From positions 1,922,001 to 1,986,000 of the forward strand of contig NW_027480504.1 in assembly GCF_051401765.1 (NCBI RefSeq): a stretch of 64,000 nt of DNA, written 5' to 3'. Below, piece after piece: positions 50,235 to 63,799 of this stretch. Made by a program: the position numbers and the translations under genes. How positions within the stretch are numbered: the stretch's first letter is position 1; each line of letters opens with the position of its first letter. Source of the DNA: Calliopsis andreniformis. Its lineage: Eukaryota; Arthropoda; Insecta; Hymenoptera; Andrenidae. Below the pieces are notes generated by a model. The model worked only from the letters and a program-made list of their open reading frames with translations, was not told the DNA's origin and ran no database searches.

Positions 50235-51346
50235 AATCCTCAACCTTCAATCCTCAATACTCAATCTTCAATCCTCGATCCTCAGCCCTCAAACCTCAAT
50301 TCTGAATCCTCAATACTCAACCTTCAATCCTCAATCCTCAATCCTCAATCCTCAATCCTCATTCTTCAATCCTCAATACACAATCCTCAATCTTCAGTCC
50401 ACAATCCTCGATCCTCAATCCTCAACCCCCAATCTTCAATACTCAATACTCAATCTTCAATCCTCAATCCTCAATCCTCAAACCTCAATCCTCAACCGTC
50501 AGTCCTCGTCCTCAATCGTCAACCCTCAATCCTCAATCCTCAATCTTCAATCCTCAATACTCAATATTCAATACTCAATCCTCAATCTTCAATCCTCAAT
50601 CTTCAATCCTCAATCCTCAATCCTCAATCCTCAATCCTCATTCTTCAATCCTCAATCCTCAATCCTCAAACCTCAATCCTCAACCGTCAGTCCTCGTCCT
50701 CAATCGTCAACCCTCAATCCTCAATCCTCAAACCACAATCCTCAATCCTCAATCCTCAATCTTCAACCCTCAATACTCAACCTTCAATAATCAATCCTCA
50801 ATTCTCAATCCTCAATACTCAATCCTCAATCGTCAATCCTCATTCCCCAATCCTCAATCTTCAGTCCACAATCCTCAATCCTCAATCCTCAACCCTCAAT
50901 CTTCTATACTCAATACTCAATCTTCAATCCTCAATCCTCAATCCTCAACCCTCAATCCTCAGTCCTCAAACCTCAATCCCGAATCCTCAATCCTGAATCC
51001 TCAATCTTCAGCCCTCAGTCCTCAAAGATCAATTGTCAATCCTCAATCCTCAATGGAATATCCTCAATTCACAGTTTTCAATACTGAACCCCATTCTTCA
51101 ATCTGCAAATCTCAATCCACAAACATCAATTCTCATCACTCAACCATCAACACCCAGTCCTCAATCTTCAATCCTCAATCCTCAATCCTCAATCTTCAAT
51201 CCTCAAAACTCAATACTCAATCCTCAATTCTCAGTCCTCAATACTCAATCCTCTATCCTCAATCGTCAATCCACAATCCCCAATCCTCAACCTTCAATCC
51301 TCAATACTCAATCTTCAATCCTCAATCCTCGGCCCTCAAACCTCAA
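50235..51346 (+). repeat. Second linker D, heptamer-rich segment
   Basis: Paired with 14,303-15,412 at offset 35,932, including the anchor module from 51,053. Differences seen: CTTCAATCCTC against CTTCAATCGTC near 50,643 and 14,711, and CTGCAAATC against CTTCAAATC in the anchor. The match ends at AACCTCAAT near 51,346, where this copy continues into a C-like segment instead of GTTCAGTCC. Confidence 0.75.
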
Positions 51347-53487
51347 TTCTGAATCCTCAATACTCAACCTTCAATCCCCAATCCTCAGTCCTCAGTACTC
51401 AACCATCAATCCTCAATTCTCAATCCTCAATAGAATATCCTGTATTCTCAGGATTCAATACTAAAACCTCAATCCTCAACCCTCAGCCCTCATCCTCCAT
51501 CATCAATCCTCAATCCTCAATCCTCAATCTTCAATCCTCAGTACTCAATATTCAATCCCCAATCCTCAATCCTCAATCCTCAATCCTCAATCCTCAATCC
51601 TCAATCCTCAACCCTCAATCCTCATTCCTCAAACCTCAATCCTCAACCCTCAGTCCTCATCCTCAATTCTCAATCCTCAATCCTCAATCCTCAATCCTCA
51701 ATCTTCAATCCTCAATATTCAATCCTCAATCCTCAATCCTCAATCCTCAATCCTCAATCCTCAATCATCAATCCTCAATACTCAATCTTCCATCCTCAAT
51801 CCTCAATCCTCAATACTCAAAACTCAATCTTCAACCCTCAATACTCAATTTTCAATCCTCAATCCTCAATCCTCAATCCTCAATCCTCATTCTACAATCC
51901 TCAATACCCAATCCTCAATCTTCAATCTTCAAGCCTAAATTCGCAATCCTCAATCCTCAATCCTCAGACCTCAAGTATCAATACTCAACCCTCAGTCCTC
52001 GTCCTCAATCCACAACCCTCAATCCTCAATCGTTAATCTTCATTCATCAATATTCAACCTTCAATCCTCAATCCACAATCCTCAATGTTCAGTCCTCAAT
52101 ACCCAATCCTCAATACCCAATCCTCAATCTTCAATCCTCAACCCTTAATCCTCAATCCTCAATCCTCAATCCTCAATCCTCAATCCTCAATCCTCAATCC
52201 TCAATCCTCAATCCTCAATCCTCAATCCTCAATCATCAATCCTCAATACTCAATCTTCAATCCTCAATCCTCAATCCTCAATACTCAAAACTCAATCTTC
52301 AACTCTCAATACTCAATTTTCAATCCTCAATCCTCAATCCTCATTCTACAATCCTCAATACCCAATCCTCAATCCTCAATCTTCAATCCTCAACACTCAA
52401 CCCTCAATGCTCAATACTCTATCCTCAATCCTCAATCCTCAATCCTCAATCCTCAATCCTCAATCCTCAATCCTCAATCCTCAATCTTCAGTACTCAATC
52501 ATCAATCCTCAACCCTCCGACCTCAAACATCAATCCTCAATATTCCATGCTCAATCCTCAATCCTCAATCCTCAGTCATCAGTTCTCAATCCTCAATATT
52601 CAATCCTCAATCCTCAGTCCTCAAGCCTTAATCCTCAATCCTCAATCCACAATCCTCAATCGTCAATCCACAATCCTCAACCTTCAATCCTCAATACTCA
52701 ATTTTCAATCCTCAATCCTCAATCCTCAATCCTCAATTCTCAATCCTCAATCCTCTGTCCTCAGTCCTCAAACCTCAATCCTCAACACTCAGCCCTCATC
52801 CTCCATCCTCAATCCTTAATCATCAATCCTCAATCTTCAATCCTCAATATTCAACCATCAACCCTCAATCGTCAACCCTCAATCCTCAATCCTCAATCCT
52901 CAGTGATCAGTACTCAATCTTTAATACACAATCCTCAATCCTCAATCCTCAATCCTCAATCCTCAATCCTCATTCCTCATTTCTCAAACCTCAATCCTCA
53001 ACCCTCAGTCCACATCCTCAATTCTCAATCCTCAATCCTCAATCATCAATCCTCAATCTTCAATCCTCAATAATCAATCTCCAATTCTAGATCCTCAATC
53101 CTCAATCCTCAATCCTCAATCCTCAATCCTCAATCCTCAATCCTCAATCCTCAATCCTCAATCATCAATCCTCAATACTCAACCTTCAATCCTCAATCCT
53201 CAATCCTCAATACTCAAAACTCAATCTTCAACCCTCAATACTCAATTTTCAATCCTCAATCCTCAATCCTCAATCCTCAATCCTCAATCCTCATTCTACA
53301 ATCCTCAATACCCAATCCTCAATCTTCAATCTTCAAGCCTCAATTCGCAATCCTCAATCCTCAATCCTCAGACCTCAAGTATCAATACTCAACCCTCAGT
53401 CCTCGTCCTCAATCCACAACCCTCAATCCTTAATCGTTAATCTTCATTCATCAATATTCAACCTTCAATCCTCAGTCCACAATCCTC
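51347..53487 (+). repeat. Extra 2.14-kb segment present only in the second macro-copy
   Basis: It is absent between 15,412 and 15,413. The first 370 bp or so resembles C sequence at about 22,806-23,170 (with ATCCTGTATTCTCAGG replacing the usual GAATTC core near 51,436). The rest is built from three related blocks marked by ATTCTACAATCC at 51,889, 52,343 and 53,293; the first and third are close copies at offset 1,404, each with AATTCGCAATCC, AAGTATCAATACTC and GTTAATCTTCATTCATC. It includes perfect heptamer runs of 12 units (52,150-52,233) and 10 units (53,093-53,162). No insertion-sequence ends or target-site duplication are recognisable. Confidence 0.75.
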
Positions 53488-56050
53488 AATGTTCAGTCCT
53501 CAATACCCAATCCTCAATCTTCAATCCTCAATCCTCAATCCTCAATCCTCAATCCTCAATCCTCAATCGTCTATCTTCAATCCTCAATACTCAATCTTCA
53601 ATCCTCAATCCTAAATCCTCAATCCTCAAACCTCATTCTTCAATCCTCAATACCCAATCCTCAATCTTCAATCCTCAACCCTTAATCCTCAATCCTCAAT
53701 CCTCAATCCTCAATTCTCAATCCTCAGTCGTCAATCCTCAACCCTCAACCCTGAGTCATGAATCCTCAACTATCAGTAATCAACCCTCAATCTTCAATCA
53801 TCAATCCTCAATCATCCATTCTCAATCCTCAATCTTCAATCATCAACACTCAATACTCAACCCTCAATGCTTAATAGTCAATCCTCAATCCTGAATCCTC
53901 AATCCTCAATCCTCAATCGTCAATCCTCAATCCTCAATCCTCAATCCTCAATCGTCAATCCTCAATCCTCAACCATCAATCCTCAATCCTCAATCCACAA
54001 TCCTCAATCCACAATCGACAATCCTCAAACCTCAAACTTCAATCATCAACCCTTAATCCTCAATCCTCAATCCTCAATCCTCAATTTTCAATCCTCAATA
54101 GAATATCTTCAATTCTCAGGTTTCAATACTCTGTCCTCAATCTTCAATCCTCAATCATCAATCCTAAATCCTCAATCCTCAATCCTCAATCCTCAATCCT
54201 CAATCCTCAATTCTCAGCCCTCAATAGAAAATCCTCAATTCCCAGTATTCAATACTCGATCCTCAACCTACAATCTTCAAATCTCAGTTCCCGTACATCA
54301 ATTCTCATCACTCTATCCTCAACACTCAGTCCTCAATCATCAATCAACAATCCTCAAACCTCTATATTCAATCTTCAATCCTCGACACTCAATACTCAAT
54401 CCTCAATCCTCAATCCCCAACACTCAATCCTCATCCCTCAGTAGTCAACCCTCAATACTCAATCCTCAATCCTCAATCTTCAATCCTCAATCCTCAATCT
54501 TCAATCCTCAATTCTCTGTCCTCAATCCTCTACCCTCAATCCTCAATCCTCAATCCTCAATCCTCAATCCTCAATCCTCAATCCTCAAATGTCAATCCTC
54601 AATCCTCAGCCATCAATCCTCAATCCTCAATCCCCAATCATCAATCATCAATCCTCAATCCTCAATCTTCAATCCTCAACATTCATTCCTCAATGCTCAA
54701 TACTCAATCCTCAATCCTCAATCCTCAGCCATCAGTTCTCAATCCTCAATATTCAATCCTCAATCCTCAGTCCTCAAGCCTTAATCCTCAATCCTCAATC
54801 CTCAATCTTCAATCCTCAACACTCAATCCTCAATCCTCAGACCTCGATCCTCAATCCTCAATATTCAATTAACAATCCTGGATTCTGAAACCTCAATCGA
54901 CAACCCTCAGTACTCAATCCTCCATCTTCAATCCTCAAACCTCTACCATCAATCCTCAATACTTAATCCTCAATCGTCAATCCTCAATGCTCAATAGAAA
55001 ATCCTCAATTCTCTGTTTTCAATACTCAACCCTCAATCTTTAATTTTCAAATCTCAGTTCACAGACATCAATCCTCAACCCTCAGTCCTCATCCTCAATC
55101 CTCAATCCTCAATCCTCAATCCTCAATCCGCAATCCTCAATCCTCAATCCTCAATCCACAGTCCTCAATCGTCCGTCCTCAATTCTCTACCCTCAATCCT
55201 CAATGCTCAATCCTCAATACTCAACCCTCAATCCTCAATCCTCAATCCTCAACATTTAATGCTCAATCCTCGATCCTCAATCCTCAGTCATTACTTATCA
55301 ATCCTCAATATTCAATCCTCAATCCTCAGACCTCAAGCCTCAACACTCAATGTTCAATTGTCAATCATAAACTCACAGCACTCAAACCTCACCCCTCAGT
55401 CCTCAATCCTCGGTCCTCAATAATCAACCATCAATCATCAATACTCAATCTTCAATCCTCATTACTCAATCCTCAACCCTTAAACCTCAACCATCATAAT
55501 TCAACCCTCAGTCATCAATCCTCAACCCTCAATCATCAATTCTCAATCCCTCAATCTTCAATCCTCAACAGTCAATCCTCAATGCTCAATCCTCTATCCT
55601 CAATCCTCAATCCTCAATCCTCAATCCTCAATCCTCAATCCTCAATCCTCAATCCTCAATCCTCAATCCTCAATCCTCAAACCTCAATCTTCAATCCTCT
55701 ATACTCAATCCTCAATCCTCAGTCCTCGAGCCTCAATCCTCAATATTCAATTACCAATCCTGAATTCTGAAACCTCAATCCTCAACCCTCAGTCCTCAAT
55801 CCTCAATCGTCAATCCTCAAACCTCAACCATCAATCCTCAATCGTCAATCCTCAAGCCTCAACCATCAATCCTCAATCCTCAATCCCCAATCCTCAAACC
55901 ACAATCGTCAATCCTCAAACCTCAAACTTCAATCCTCAACCCTTAATCCTCAATCCTCAATCCTCAATCCTCAATATTCAATCCTCAATAGAATATCTTC
56001 GATTCTCAGTTTTCAATACTTTGTCCTCAGCCATCAATCCTCAATCCTCA
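53488..56050 (+). repeat. Second linker D, right part
   Basis: A near-identical copy of 15,413-17,975 at offset 38,075, with the same anchors, the 11-unit perfect run at 55,598-55,674, and the diverged 448-type block at about 55,233-55,600. Its left border coincides with the right end of the extra segment. AATGTTCAGTCC occurs both here at 53,488 and at 52,084, which may be the homologous tract involved in the rearrangement. Confidence 0.75.
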
Positions 56051-59000
56051 ATCCTCAATCTTCAATCCTCAATCCTCAACCCTCAATTCTCTGCCCTCAA
56101 TAGAAAATCCTCAATTCCCAGTATTCAATACTCAATCCTCAACCTACAATCTTCAAATCTCAGTTCCCGAACATCAATTCTCAACTCTCTATCCTCAACA
56201 CTCAGTCGTCAATCATCAATCAACAATCCTCAAACCTCTATATTCAATCTTCTACCCTCCACACTCAATACTCAATCCTCAATCCTCAATCCGCAACCCT
56301 TAATCCTCAATTCTCAAACCTCAATCCTCAACCCTCAGTCCACAGTCCTCAATCCTCAACCTTCAGTCCTCTATCCTCAATCCTCAATTATCAATCCTAA
56401 ATCCTCAAACTTCAACCTCAATCCTCAATCTTGAAACATGAATACACAATCCTCAATCTCCAATCCTCGAACCTCAATCGTCAATCCTCAATCCTCAAAA
56501 CTGAGTCCTCAAGCCTCAATACTCAATCTTCAATCCTTTTCCCGCAATCCCCAATTCTCAATCCTCAATACTCAATCCTCCATCCTGAACCTTCAATCCT
56601 CACCCTGCAATACCGAATCCTCCATACTCAAACCTCAATTGTAAATCCTCAGTCGAATATCGTCAGTACTCAGTTTTCAATACTCAACCCTCAATCTTCA
56701 ATTTTTAAATCTCAGTTCACAGACATCAATCCTCGTCACTCTGTTCTCAACACTCAGTCCTGAGTCTTCAATAATCTATCCTCAATCCTCAACCCTCAAT
56801 CCCCAACCCTCAATCCTCAATTTTCAATCCTCTATCATCAGTCCTCAATCGTCAATACTCAATCCTAAGTAATCAAGCCTCAATTCTCAATATTCAATTA
56901 TCAATCCTCAAATCTCAAACCTCAAACCTCAGCCATCAGTCCTCAATCCTCAGTCCTCAATCGTCAATCCTCAATCGTCAGTCGTCAATCCTCAATCCTC
57001 AGCCATCAATCCTCAACCCTCAATCGCCTATCCTCAATCCTCAATCTTCAATCCTCAAACCTCAACCTTCAATCCTCAACACTTAATCCTCAATCCACAA
57101 TCCTCAATCCTCAATTTTGAATCCCCAATCGTATATCCTCAATTCTTAGTTTTTAATACTCAATGCTCAATCCTCAGTACACGACACTCAATCTTCAATC
57201 CTCAATCCTCAATCCTGAATCCTCAATCCTCAATCCTCAATCCTCAATCCTCAATACTCAATCCTCAATCCTCAATCTTCAATCCTCAATCCTCAATCTT
57301 CAATCCTCAATTCTCTGTCCTCAATCCTCTATCCTCAATCCTCAATCCTCAATCCTCAATCCTCAATCCTCAATCCTCAATCCTCAATTGTCAATCCTCA
57401 ATCCTCAGCCATCAATCCTCAATCCTCAATCCTCAATCCCCAATCATCAATCATCAATCCTCAATCCTCAATCCTCAATCCTCAATCGTCAATCCTCAAT
57501 CCTCAATCCTCAATCCTCAACCGTCAATCGTCAATCCTTAACCATCAATCCTCAATCCTCAATCCACAATCCTCAATCCACAATCGTCAATCCTCAAACC
57601 TCAAACTTCAATCATCAACCCTTAATCCTCAATCCTCAATCCTCAATCCTCAATTTTCAATCCTCAATAGAATATCTTCAATTCTCAGGTTTCAATACTC
57701 TGTCCTCAATCTTCAATCCTCAATCATCAATCCTAAATCATCAATCCTCAATCCTCAATCCTCAATCCTCATCCTCAATTCTCAATCCTCAATCCTCAAT
57801 CCTCAGTCCTCAGTCCTCAGTCCTCAAACCTCAACCCTCAACCCTCAGCCCTCATCCTCAATCCTCAATACTCAATCCTCAATCCTCAATACTCAATCCT
57901 CAATCCTCAATCTTCAATCCTCAATACTCAATCTTCAATAATCAATCCTCAATTCTCAATCCTCAATTCTCAATCCTCAATCGTCGATCCTCAATCCCCA
58001 ATCCTCAATCTTCAATCTTCAATGCTCAACCCTCAATCCTCAATCCTCAGTCCTCAATACTCAATCCTCAATCCTCAGTCCTCAAACCTCAAACCTCAAT
58101 CTTCAATCCTCAATACTCAATCTTCAATCCTCCATCCTCAATCCTCAATCCTCAATCCTCAATCCTCAATCGTCAGGCTTCAATCCTCAATACTCTATCT
58201 TCAATCCTCAATGCTCAATCCTCATTCCTCAATCCTCATTCTTCAATCCTCAATACCCAATCCTCAATCTTCAATCCTCAATCCTCAATCCTCAATTCTC
58301 AATCCTCAACCCTCAGTCCTCAGTCCTCAAACCTCAATCCTCAACCCTCAGCCCTCATCCTCAATCCTCAATACTCAATCCTCAATCCTCAATCCTCAAT
58401 CTTCAATCCTCAATACTCAATCTTCAATAATCAATCCTCAATTCTCAATCCTCAATACTCAATCCTCAATCGTCGATCCTCAATCCCCAATCCTCAATCT
58501 ACAATCCTCAATCCTCACTCCTCAATCCTCAATCCTCAATCCTCAATCATCAATCCTCAATACTCAATCTTCAATCCTCAATCCTCAACCCTCAATCCTC
58601 AATGTTCAATCCGCAATACCCAATCCTCAATCTTCAATCCTCAATCCTCAATCCTCAATTCTCAATCCTCAATCCTCAGTCCTGAATTCTCAATCCTCAA
58701 TACTCAATCCTCAATCCTCAGTCCATCAGTCCTCAAACCTCAATCCTCAACCCTCAGCCCTCATCCTCCATCCTCAATCATAAATTCTCAATCCTCAAAC
58801 CTCAAGCCTCAGTCCTCAACCGTCAGTCCTCGTCCTCAATCCTCAACCCTCAATCCTCAATCCTCAATCTTCAATCCTCAATCCCCAATCCTCAATCCTC
58901 AATCCTCAATCCTCAGTCCTCAAAACTCAAACCTGAATCCTCAAACCTGAAGCCTCAACCTTCTGAACTCAGTTCTCAACAATCAGTTGTCAATTCTCAA

Positions 59001-62000
59001 TCCTCAATAGAATATAATAAATTCACAGTTTTCAATACTCAATACTCAATCTGCAATCCTCAAATCTCTATTCACAAACATCAATTCTCATAATCCAACC
59101 CTCAACACTCAGTCCCCAATCCTCAATCTTCAACTCTCAATCCTCAATCCTCGATCCTCAATGCTCAACCTTCAATCCTCAATACTCAATCTTCAATCCT
59201 CCATCTTCAATCCACAATCCTCAATCCTCAATCCTCCATCGTCAGGCATCAATCCTCAATACGCAATCTTCAATAATCAATCCTCAATTCTCAATCCTCA
59301 ATACTCAATCCTCAATTGTCAATCCTCAATCCCCAATCCTCAATCTTCAGTCCTCCATACTCAATCCTCAATCCTCAATCCTCAATCTTCAATCCTCAAT
59401 AATCAACTATCAGTCCTCAATTCTCAATACTCAATCCTCAATCCTCAATCCTCAGACCTCATCCTCAATCCTCAATCGTCAACCCACAGCCCTCAGACCT
59501 CAATTCTGAATCCTCAATGCTCAATCTTCAATCCTCAATCCTTAGTCCTCAATACTCAAATATCAGTCCTCAATTCTCAATACTCAATCCTCAATCCTCA
59601 ATCCTCAATCTTCAATCCTCTTTACTCAATACTCAATCCTCAATCCTCAATCCTCAATAATCAAAGCGCAATCTTCAACCATCAATCCTCAGTACTCAAC
59701 CATCAACCCTCAATTCTCAATACTCAATAGAATATCCTGAATTCTCATGGTTCAATACTCAATCCACAATATTCAATAATCAAATCTCAATCCTCAAACA
59801 TAAATTCTCAACACTCAATCCTCAACACCCAGTCCACTCTCTTCAAACCTCCATCCTCAATCCTCAATCCGCAAGCGTCAATCTTCAATCCTCAACCCTC
59901 AAACCTCAATCCTCAGTCCTCAGTCCTCAAACCTCAACCCTCAACCCTCAGCCCTCATCCTCAATCCTCAATACTCAATCCTCAATCCTCAATACTCAAT
60001 CCTCAATCCTCAATCTTCAATCCTCAATACTCAATCTTCAATAATCAATCCTCAATTCTCAATCCTCAATCCTCAATCCTCAATCCTCGATCCTCAATCC
60101 CCAATCCTCAATCTTCAATCTTCAATACTCAATCCTCAATCCTCAATCCTCAATCCTCAATCCTCAATCATCAATCCTCAATACTCAATCTTCAATCCTC
60201 AATCCTCAACCCTCAATCCTCAATGTTCAATCCGCAATACCCAATCCTCAATCTTCAATCCTCAATCCTCAATCCTCAATTCTCAATCCTCAATCCTCAG
60301 TCCTCAATTCTCAATCCTCAATCCTAAATCCTCAATCCTCAGTCCATCAGTCCTCAAACCTCAATCCTCAACCCTCAGCCCTCATCCTCCATCCTCAATC
60401 CTAAATTCTCAATCCTCAAACCTCAAGCCTCAGTCCTCAACCGTCAGTCCTCGTCCTCAATCCTCAACCCTCAATCCTCAATCCTCAATCTTCAATCCTC
60501 AATCCCCAATCCTCAATCCTCAATCCTCAATGCTCAGTCCTCAAAACTCAAACCTGAATACCCAATCCTGAATCCTCAACCTTCAGAACTCAGTTCTCAA
60601 CAATCAGTTGTCAATTCTCAATCCTCAATAGAATATAATAAATTCACAGTTTTCAATACTCAATACTCAATCTGCAATCTTCAAATCTCTATCCACAAAC
60701 ATCAATTCTCATAATTCTACCCTCAACACTCAGTCCCCAATCCTCAATCTTCAACACTCAATCCTCAATCCTCAATCCTCAATCCTCAACCTTCAATCCT
60801 CAATACTCAATCCTCAATCTTCAATCCTCAATACTCAATCTTCAATCCTCAATCCTCAATCCTCAGCCCTCAAACCTCAATTCTGAATCCTCAATACTCA
60901 ACCTTCAATCCTCAATCCTGAGTCCTCAGTACTCAACCATCAATCCTCAATTCCCAATACTCAATAGAATATCCTGAATTCTCAGGATTCAATACTCAAA
61001 CCTCAATCCTCAACCCTCAGCCCTCATCCTCCATCATCAATCCTCAATCCTCAATCCTCAATCTTCAATCCTCAGTACTCAATATTCAATCCCCAATCCT
61101 CAATCCTCAATCCTCAATCCTCAATCCTCAATCCTCAATCCTCAACCCCAAATCCTCATTCCTCAAACCTCAATCCTCAACCCTCAGTCCTCATCCTCAA
61201 TTCTCAATCCTCAATCCTCAATCCTCAATCCTCAATCTTCAATCCTCAATAATCGATCTCCAATCCTAGATCCTCAATACACAATCATCAATCCTTAATT
61301 CTCAACCTTCAATCCTCAATCCCCAGTCTTCAATCTTCAATCCTCAATGCTCAATCCTCAATGCTCAATTCTCAATCCTCAATCCTCAATCCTCAGTCGT
61401 CAAACCTCAATCCCTGACCCTCTGCCCTCATCCTCAACCTCAGTCTTTAACCCTCAGTCCTCAGTCCTCAAACCTCAATCCTCAACCCTCAGACATCATC
61501 CTCAATCCTCAATCCTCAATCCTCAATCCTCAATCCTCAATCTTCAATCCCTAATACTCAATCTTCAATCCTCAATCCTCAGTCCCCAAACCTCAATCCT
61601 GAATCTTCAATACTCAACCTTCAAGCCTCAATCCTCAGTCCTCAATACTCAACCATCAATCCTCAATTCTCAATACTCAATAGAATATCCTGAATTCTCA
61701 GGACTCAATACTCAAACCTCAATCCTCAACCCTCAGCCCTCATCCTCCATCCTCGATCCTCAATCTTCAATCCTCAATAATCAATCTCCAATCCTACATC
61801 CTCAATCCCCAATCCTCAATCCTTAATCCTCAATCTTCAATCCTCAATCGCCAGTCCTCAATCTTCAATCCTCAATGCTCAATCCTCAACCCTCAAGCCT
61901 CAGTCCTCAATCCTCAATCCTCAATCCTCAAACCTCAATCCTCAACCGTCAGTCCTCGTCCTCAATCCTCAACCCTCAATCCTCAATCCCCAATCTTCAA

Positions 62001-63799
62001 TCTCCAATCCTAGATCCTCAATCCTCAATCCTCAATCCCCAATCTTCAATCCTCAATAATCAATCTCCAATCCTAGATCCTCAATCCTCAATCCTCAATC
62101 CCCAATCTTCAATCCTCAATAATCAATCTCCAATCCTAGATCCTCAACCCTCAATCCTCAATCCTCAATCCTCAATCCTCACTCTTCAATCCTCAATACC
62201 CAATCCTCAATCTTCAATCCTCCATCAACAATCCTGAATTCTCAATCCTCAATCCTCAATCCTCAGTCCTCAGTCGTCAAACCACAATCCCCGACCATCA
62301 GCCCTCATCCTCAATCCTCAGTCCTCAATCCTAAGTCCTCAGTCTTCAAACCTCAATCCTCAACCCTCAGACATCATCCTCAATCCTTAATCCTCAATCC
62401 TCAATCCTCAACCTTCAATCCTCAATACTCAATCTTCAATCCTCAATCCTCAGCCCTCAAACCTCAATACTGAATCCTCAATACTCAACTTTCAATCCTC
62501 AATCTTCAGTCCTCAGTACTCAACCATCGATCCTCAATTCTCAGTACTCAATAGAATATCCTGAATTCTCAGGATTCAATAATCAATCCTCAATCCTCAA
62601 CCCTCAGCCCTCATCCTCCATCATCAATCCTCAATCCTCAATCCTCAATCTTCAATCCTCAGTACTCAATATTCAATCCCCAATCCTCAATCCTCAATCC
62701 TCAATCCTCAATCCTCAATCATCAACCCTCAACCCTCATTCCTCAAACCTCAATCCTCAACCCTCAGTCCTCATCCTCAATTCTCAATCCTCAATCCTCA
62801 TTCCTCAATCCTCAATCCTCAATCTTCATTCCTCAATAATCAATCTCCAATCCTAGATCCTCAATCCACAATCTTCAATCCTTAATTCTCAATTTTCAAT
62901 CCTCAATACCCAGTCTTCAATCTTCAATCCTCAATGCTCAATCCTCAATGCTCAATCCTCAGTCCTCAATCCTCAGTCCTCAATCCTCAAACCTCAATCC
63001 TCTACCGTCAGTCCTCGACCTCAATCCTCAAACCTCAATCCTCAATCCTCAATATTCAATCATCAATACTCAATCTTCAATCCTCAATCCTCAATCCTCA
63101 ATCCTCAATCCTCAATCCTCAATCCTCAATCCGCAATCCTCAATCCTCAATCCTCAATCCACAGTCCTCAATCGTCCGTCCTCAAATCTCTACCCTCAAT
63201 CCTCAATGCTGAATCCTCAATACTCAACCCTCAATCCTCAATCCTCAATCCTCAATATTCAATCCACAATACTCAACCTTCAATCCTCAATCCTCAATCC
63301 TCAATCGTCAATCCTCAACCCTCAGTCCTCATACTCAATTCTCAATTCTCAATCATCAATCCTCAATCCTCAATCTTCAATCCTCAATCCTCAATCCTCA
63401 ATTCTCACTCCTCAATACTCAATCCTCAATCGTCAATCCTCAATCCCCAATCCTCAATCTTCAATCCTCAATCCACAATCCTCAATCCTCAATCCTCAAT
63501 CCTCAATCCTCAATCTTCAATCCTCAATACTCAATCTTCAATCCTCAATCCTCAATCCTCAATCCTCAATGCTCAATCCTCAATCCTCAATCCTCAACCC
63601 TCAATCTGCAATCCTCAATACTCAATCTGCAATCGTCAATCCTGAATCCTCAATCGTCAATCCTCATTCTTCAATCCTCAATACCCAACCCTCAATACCC
63701 AATCCTCAATCTTCAATCCTCAATCCTCAATCCTCAATTCTCAATCCTCAATCCTCAATCCACAGACCTCAATCCTCAACCTTCAATCCTCAATTCTCA
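56051..63799 (+). repeat. C higher-order repeat, copy 3 (7,749 bp)
   Basis: It matches copy 2 at offset 30,319 across its full length, including the six-heptamer allele at 61,500-61,541. Private changes include ATCAACAATCC near 56,220, ATCCCCAATCG near 57,121, CAGTCCTCAGTCCTCAGTCC near 57,803 and TTCTCAACCTTC near 61,300. The last reading is also seen at 2,190 in the left-edge mosaic. The 595-codon frame at 57,163-58,950 has one residue changed relative to the other copies. Confidence 0.85.

Noticed and set aside
51347..53487. Transposon or insertion sequence
   Set aside because: No transposase frame, terminal inverted repeats or target-site duplication; the content is the same heptamer family and fits recombination between repeats.
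26..63212. All other + strand open frames of 60-411 codons
   Set aside because: They begin and end wherever a variant happens to create ATG or a stop, overlap each other in different frames, and encode only heptapeptide variants. Residue changes such as E-K near 3,540 come from the anchor module.
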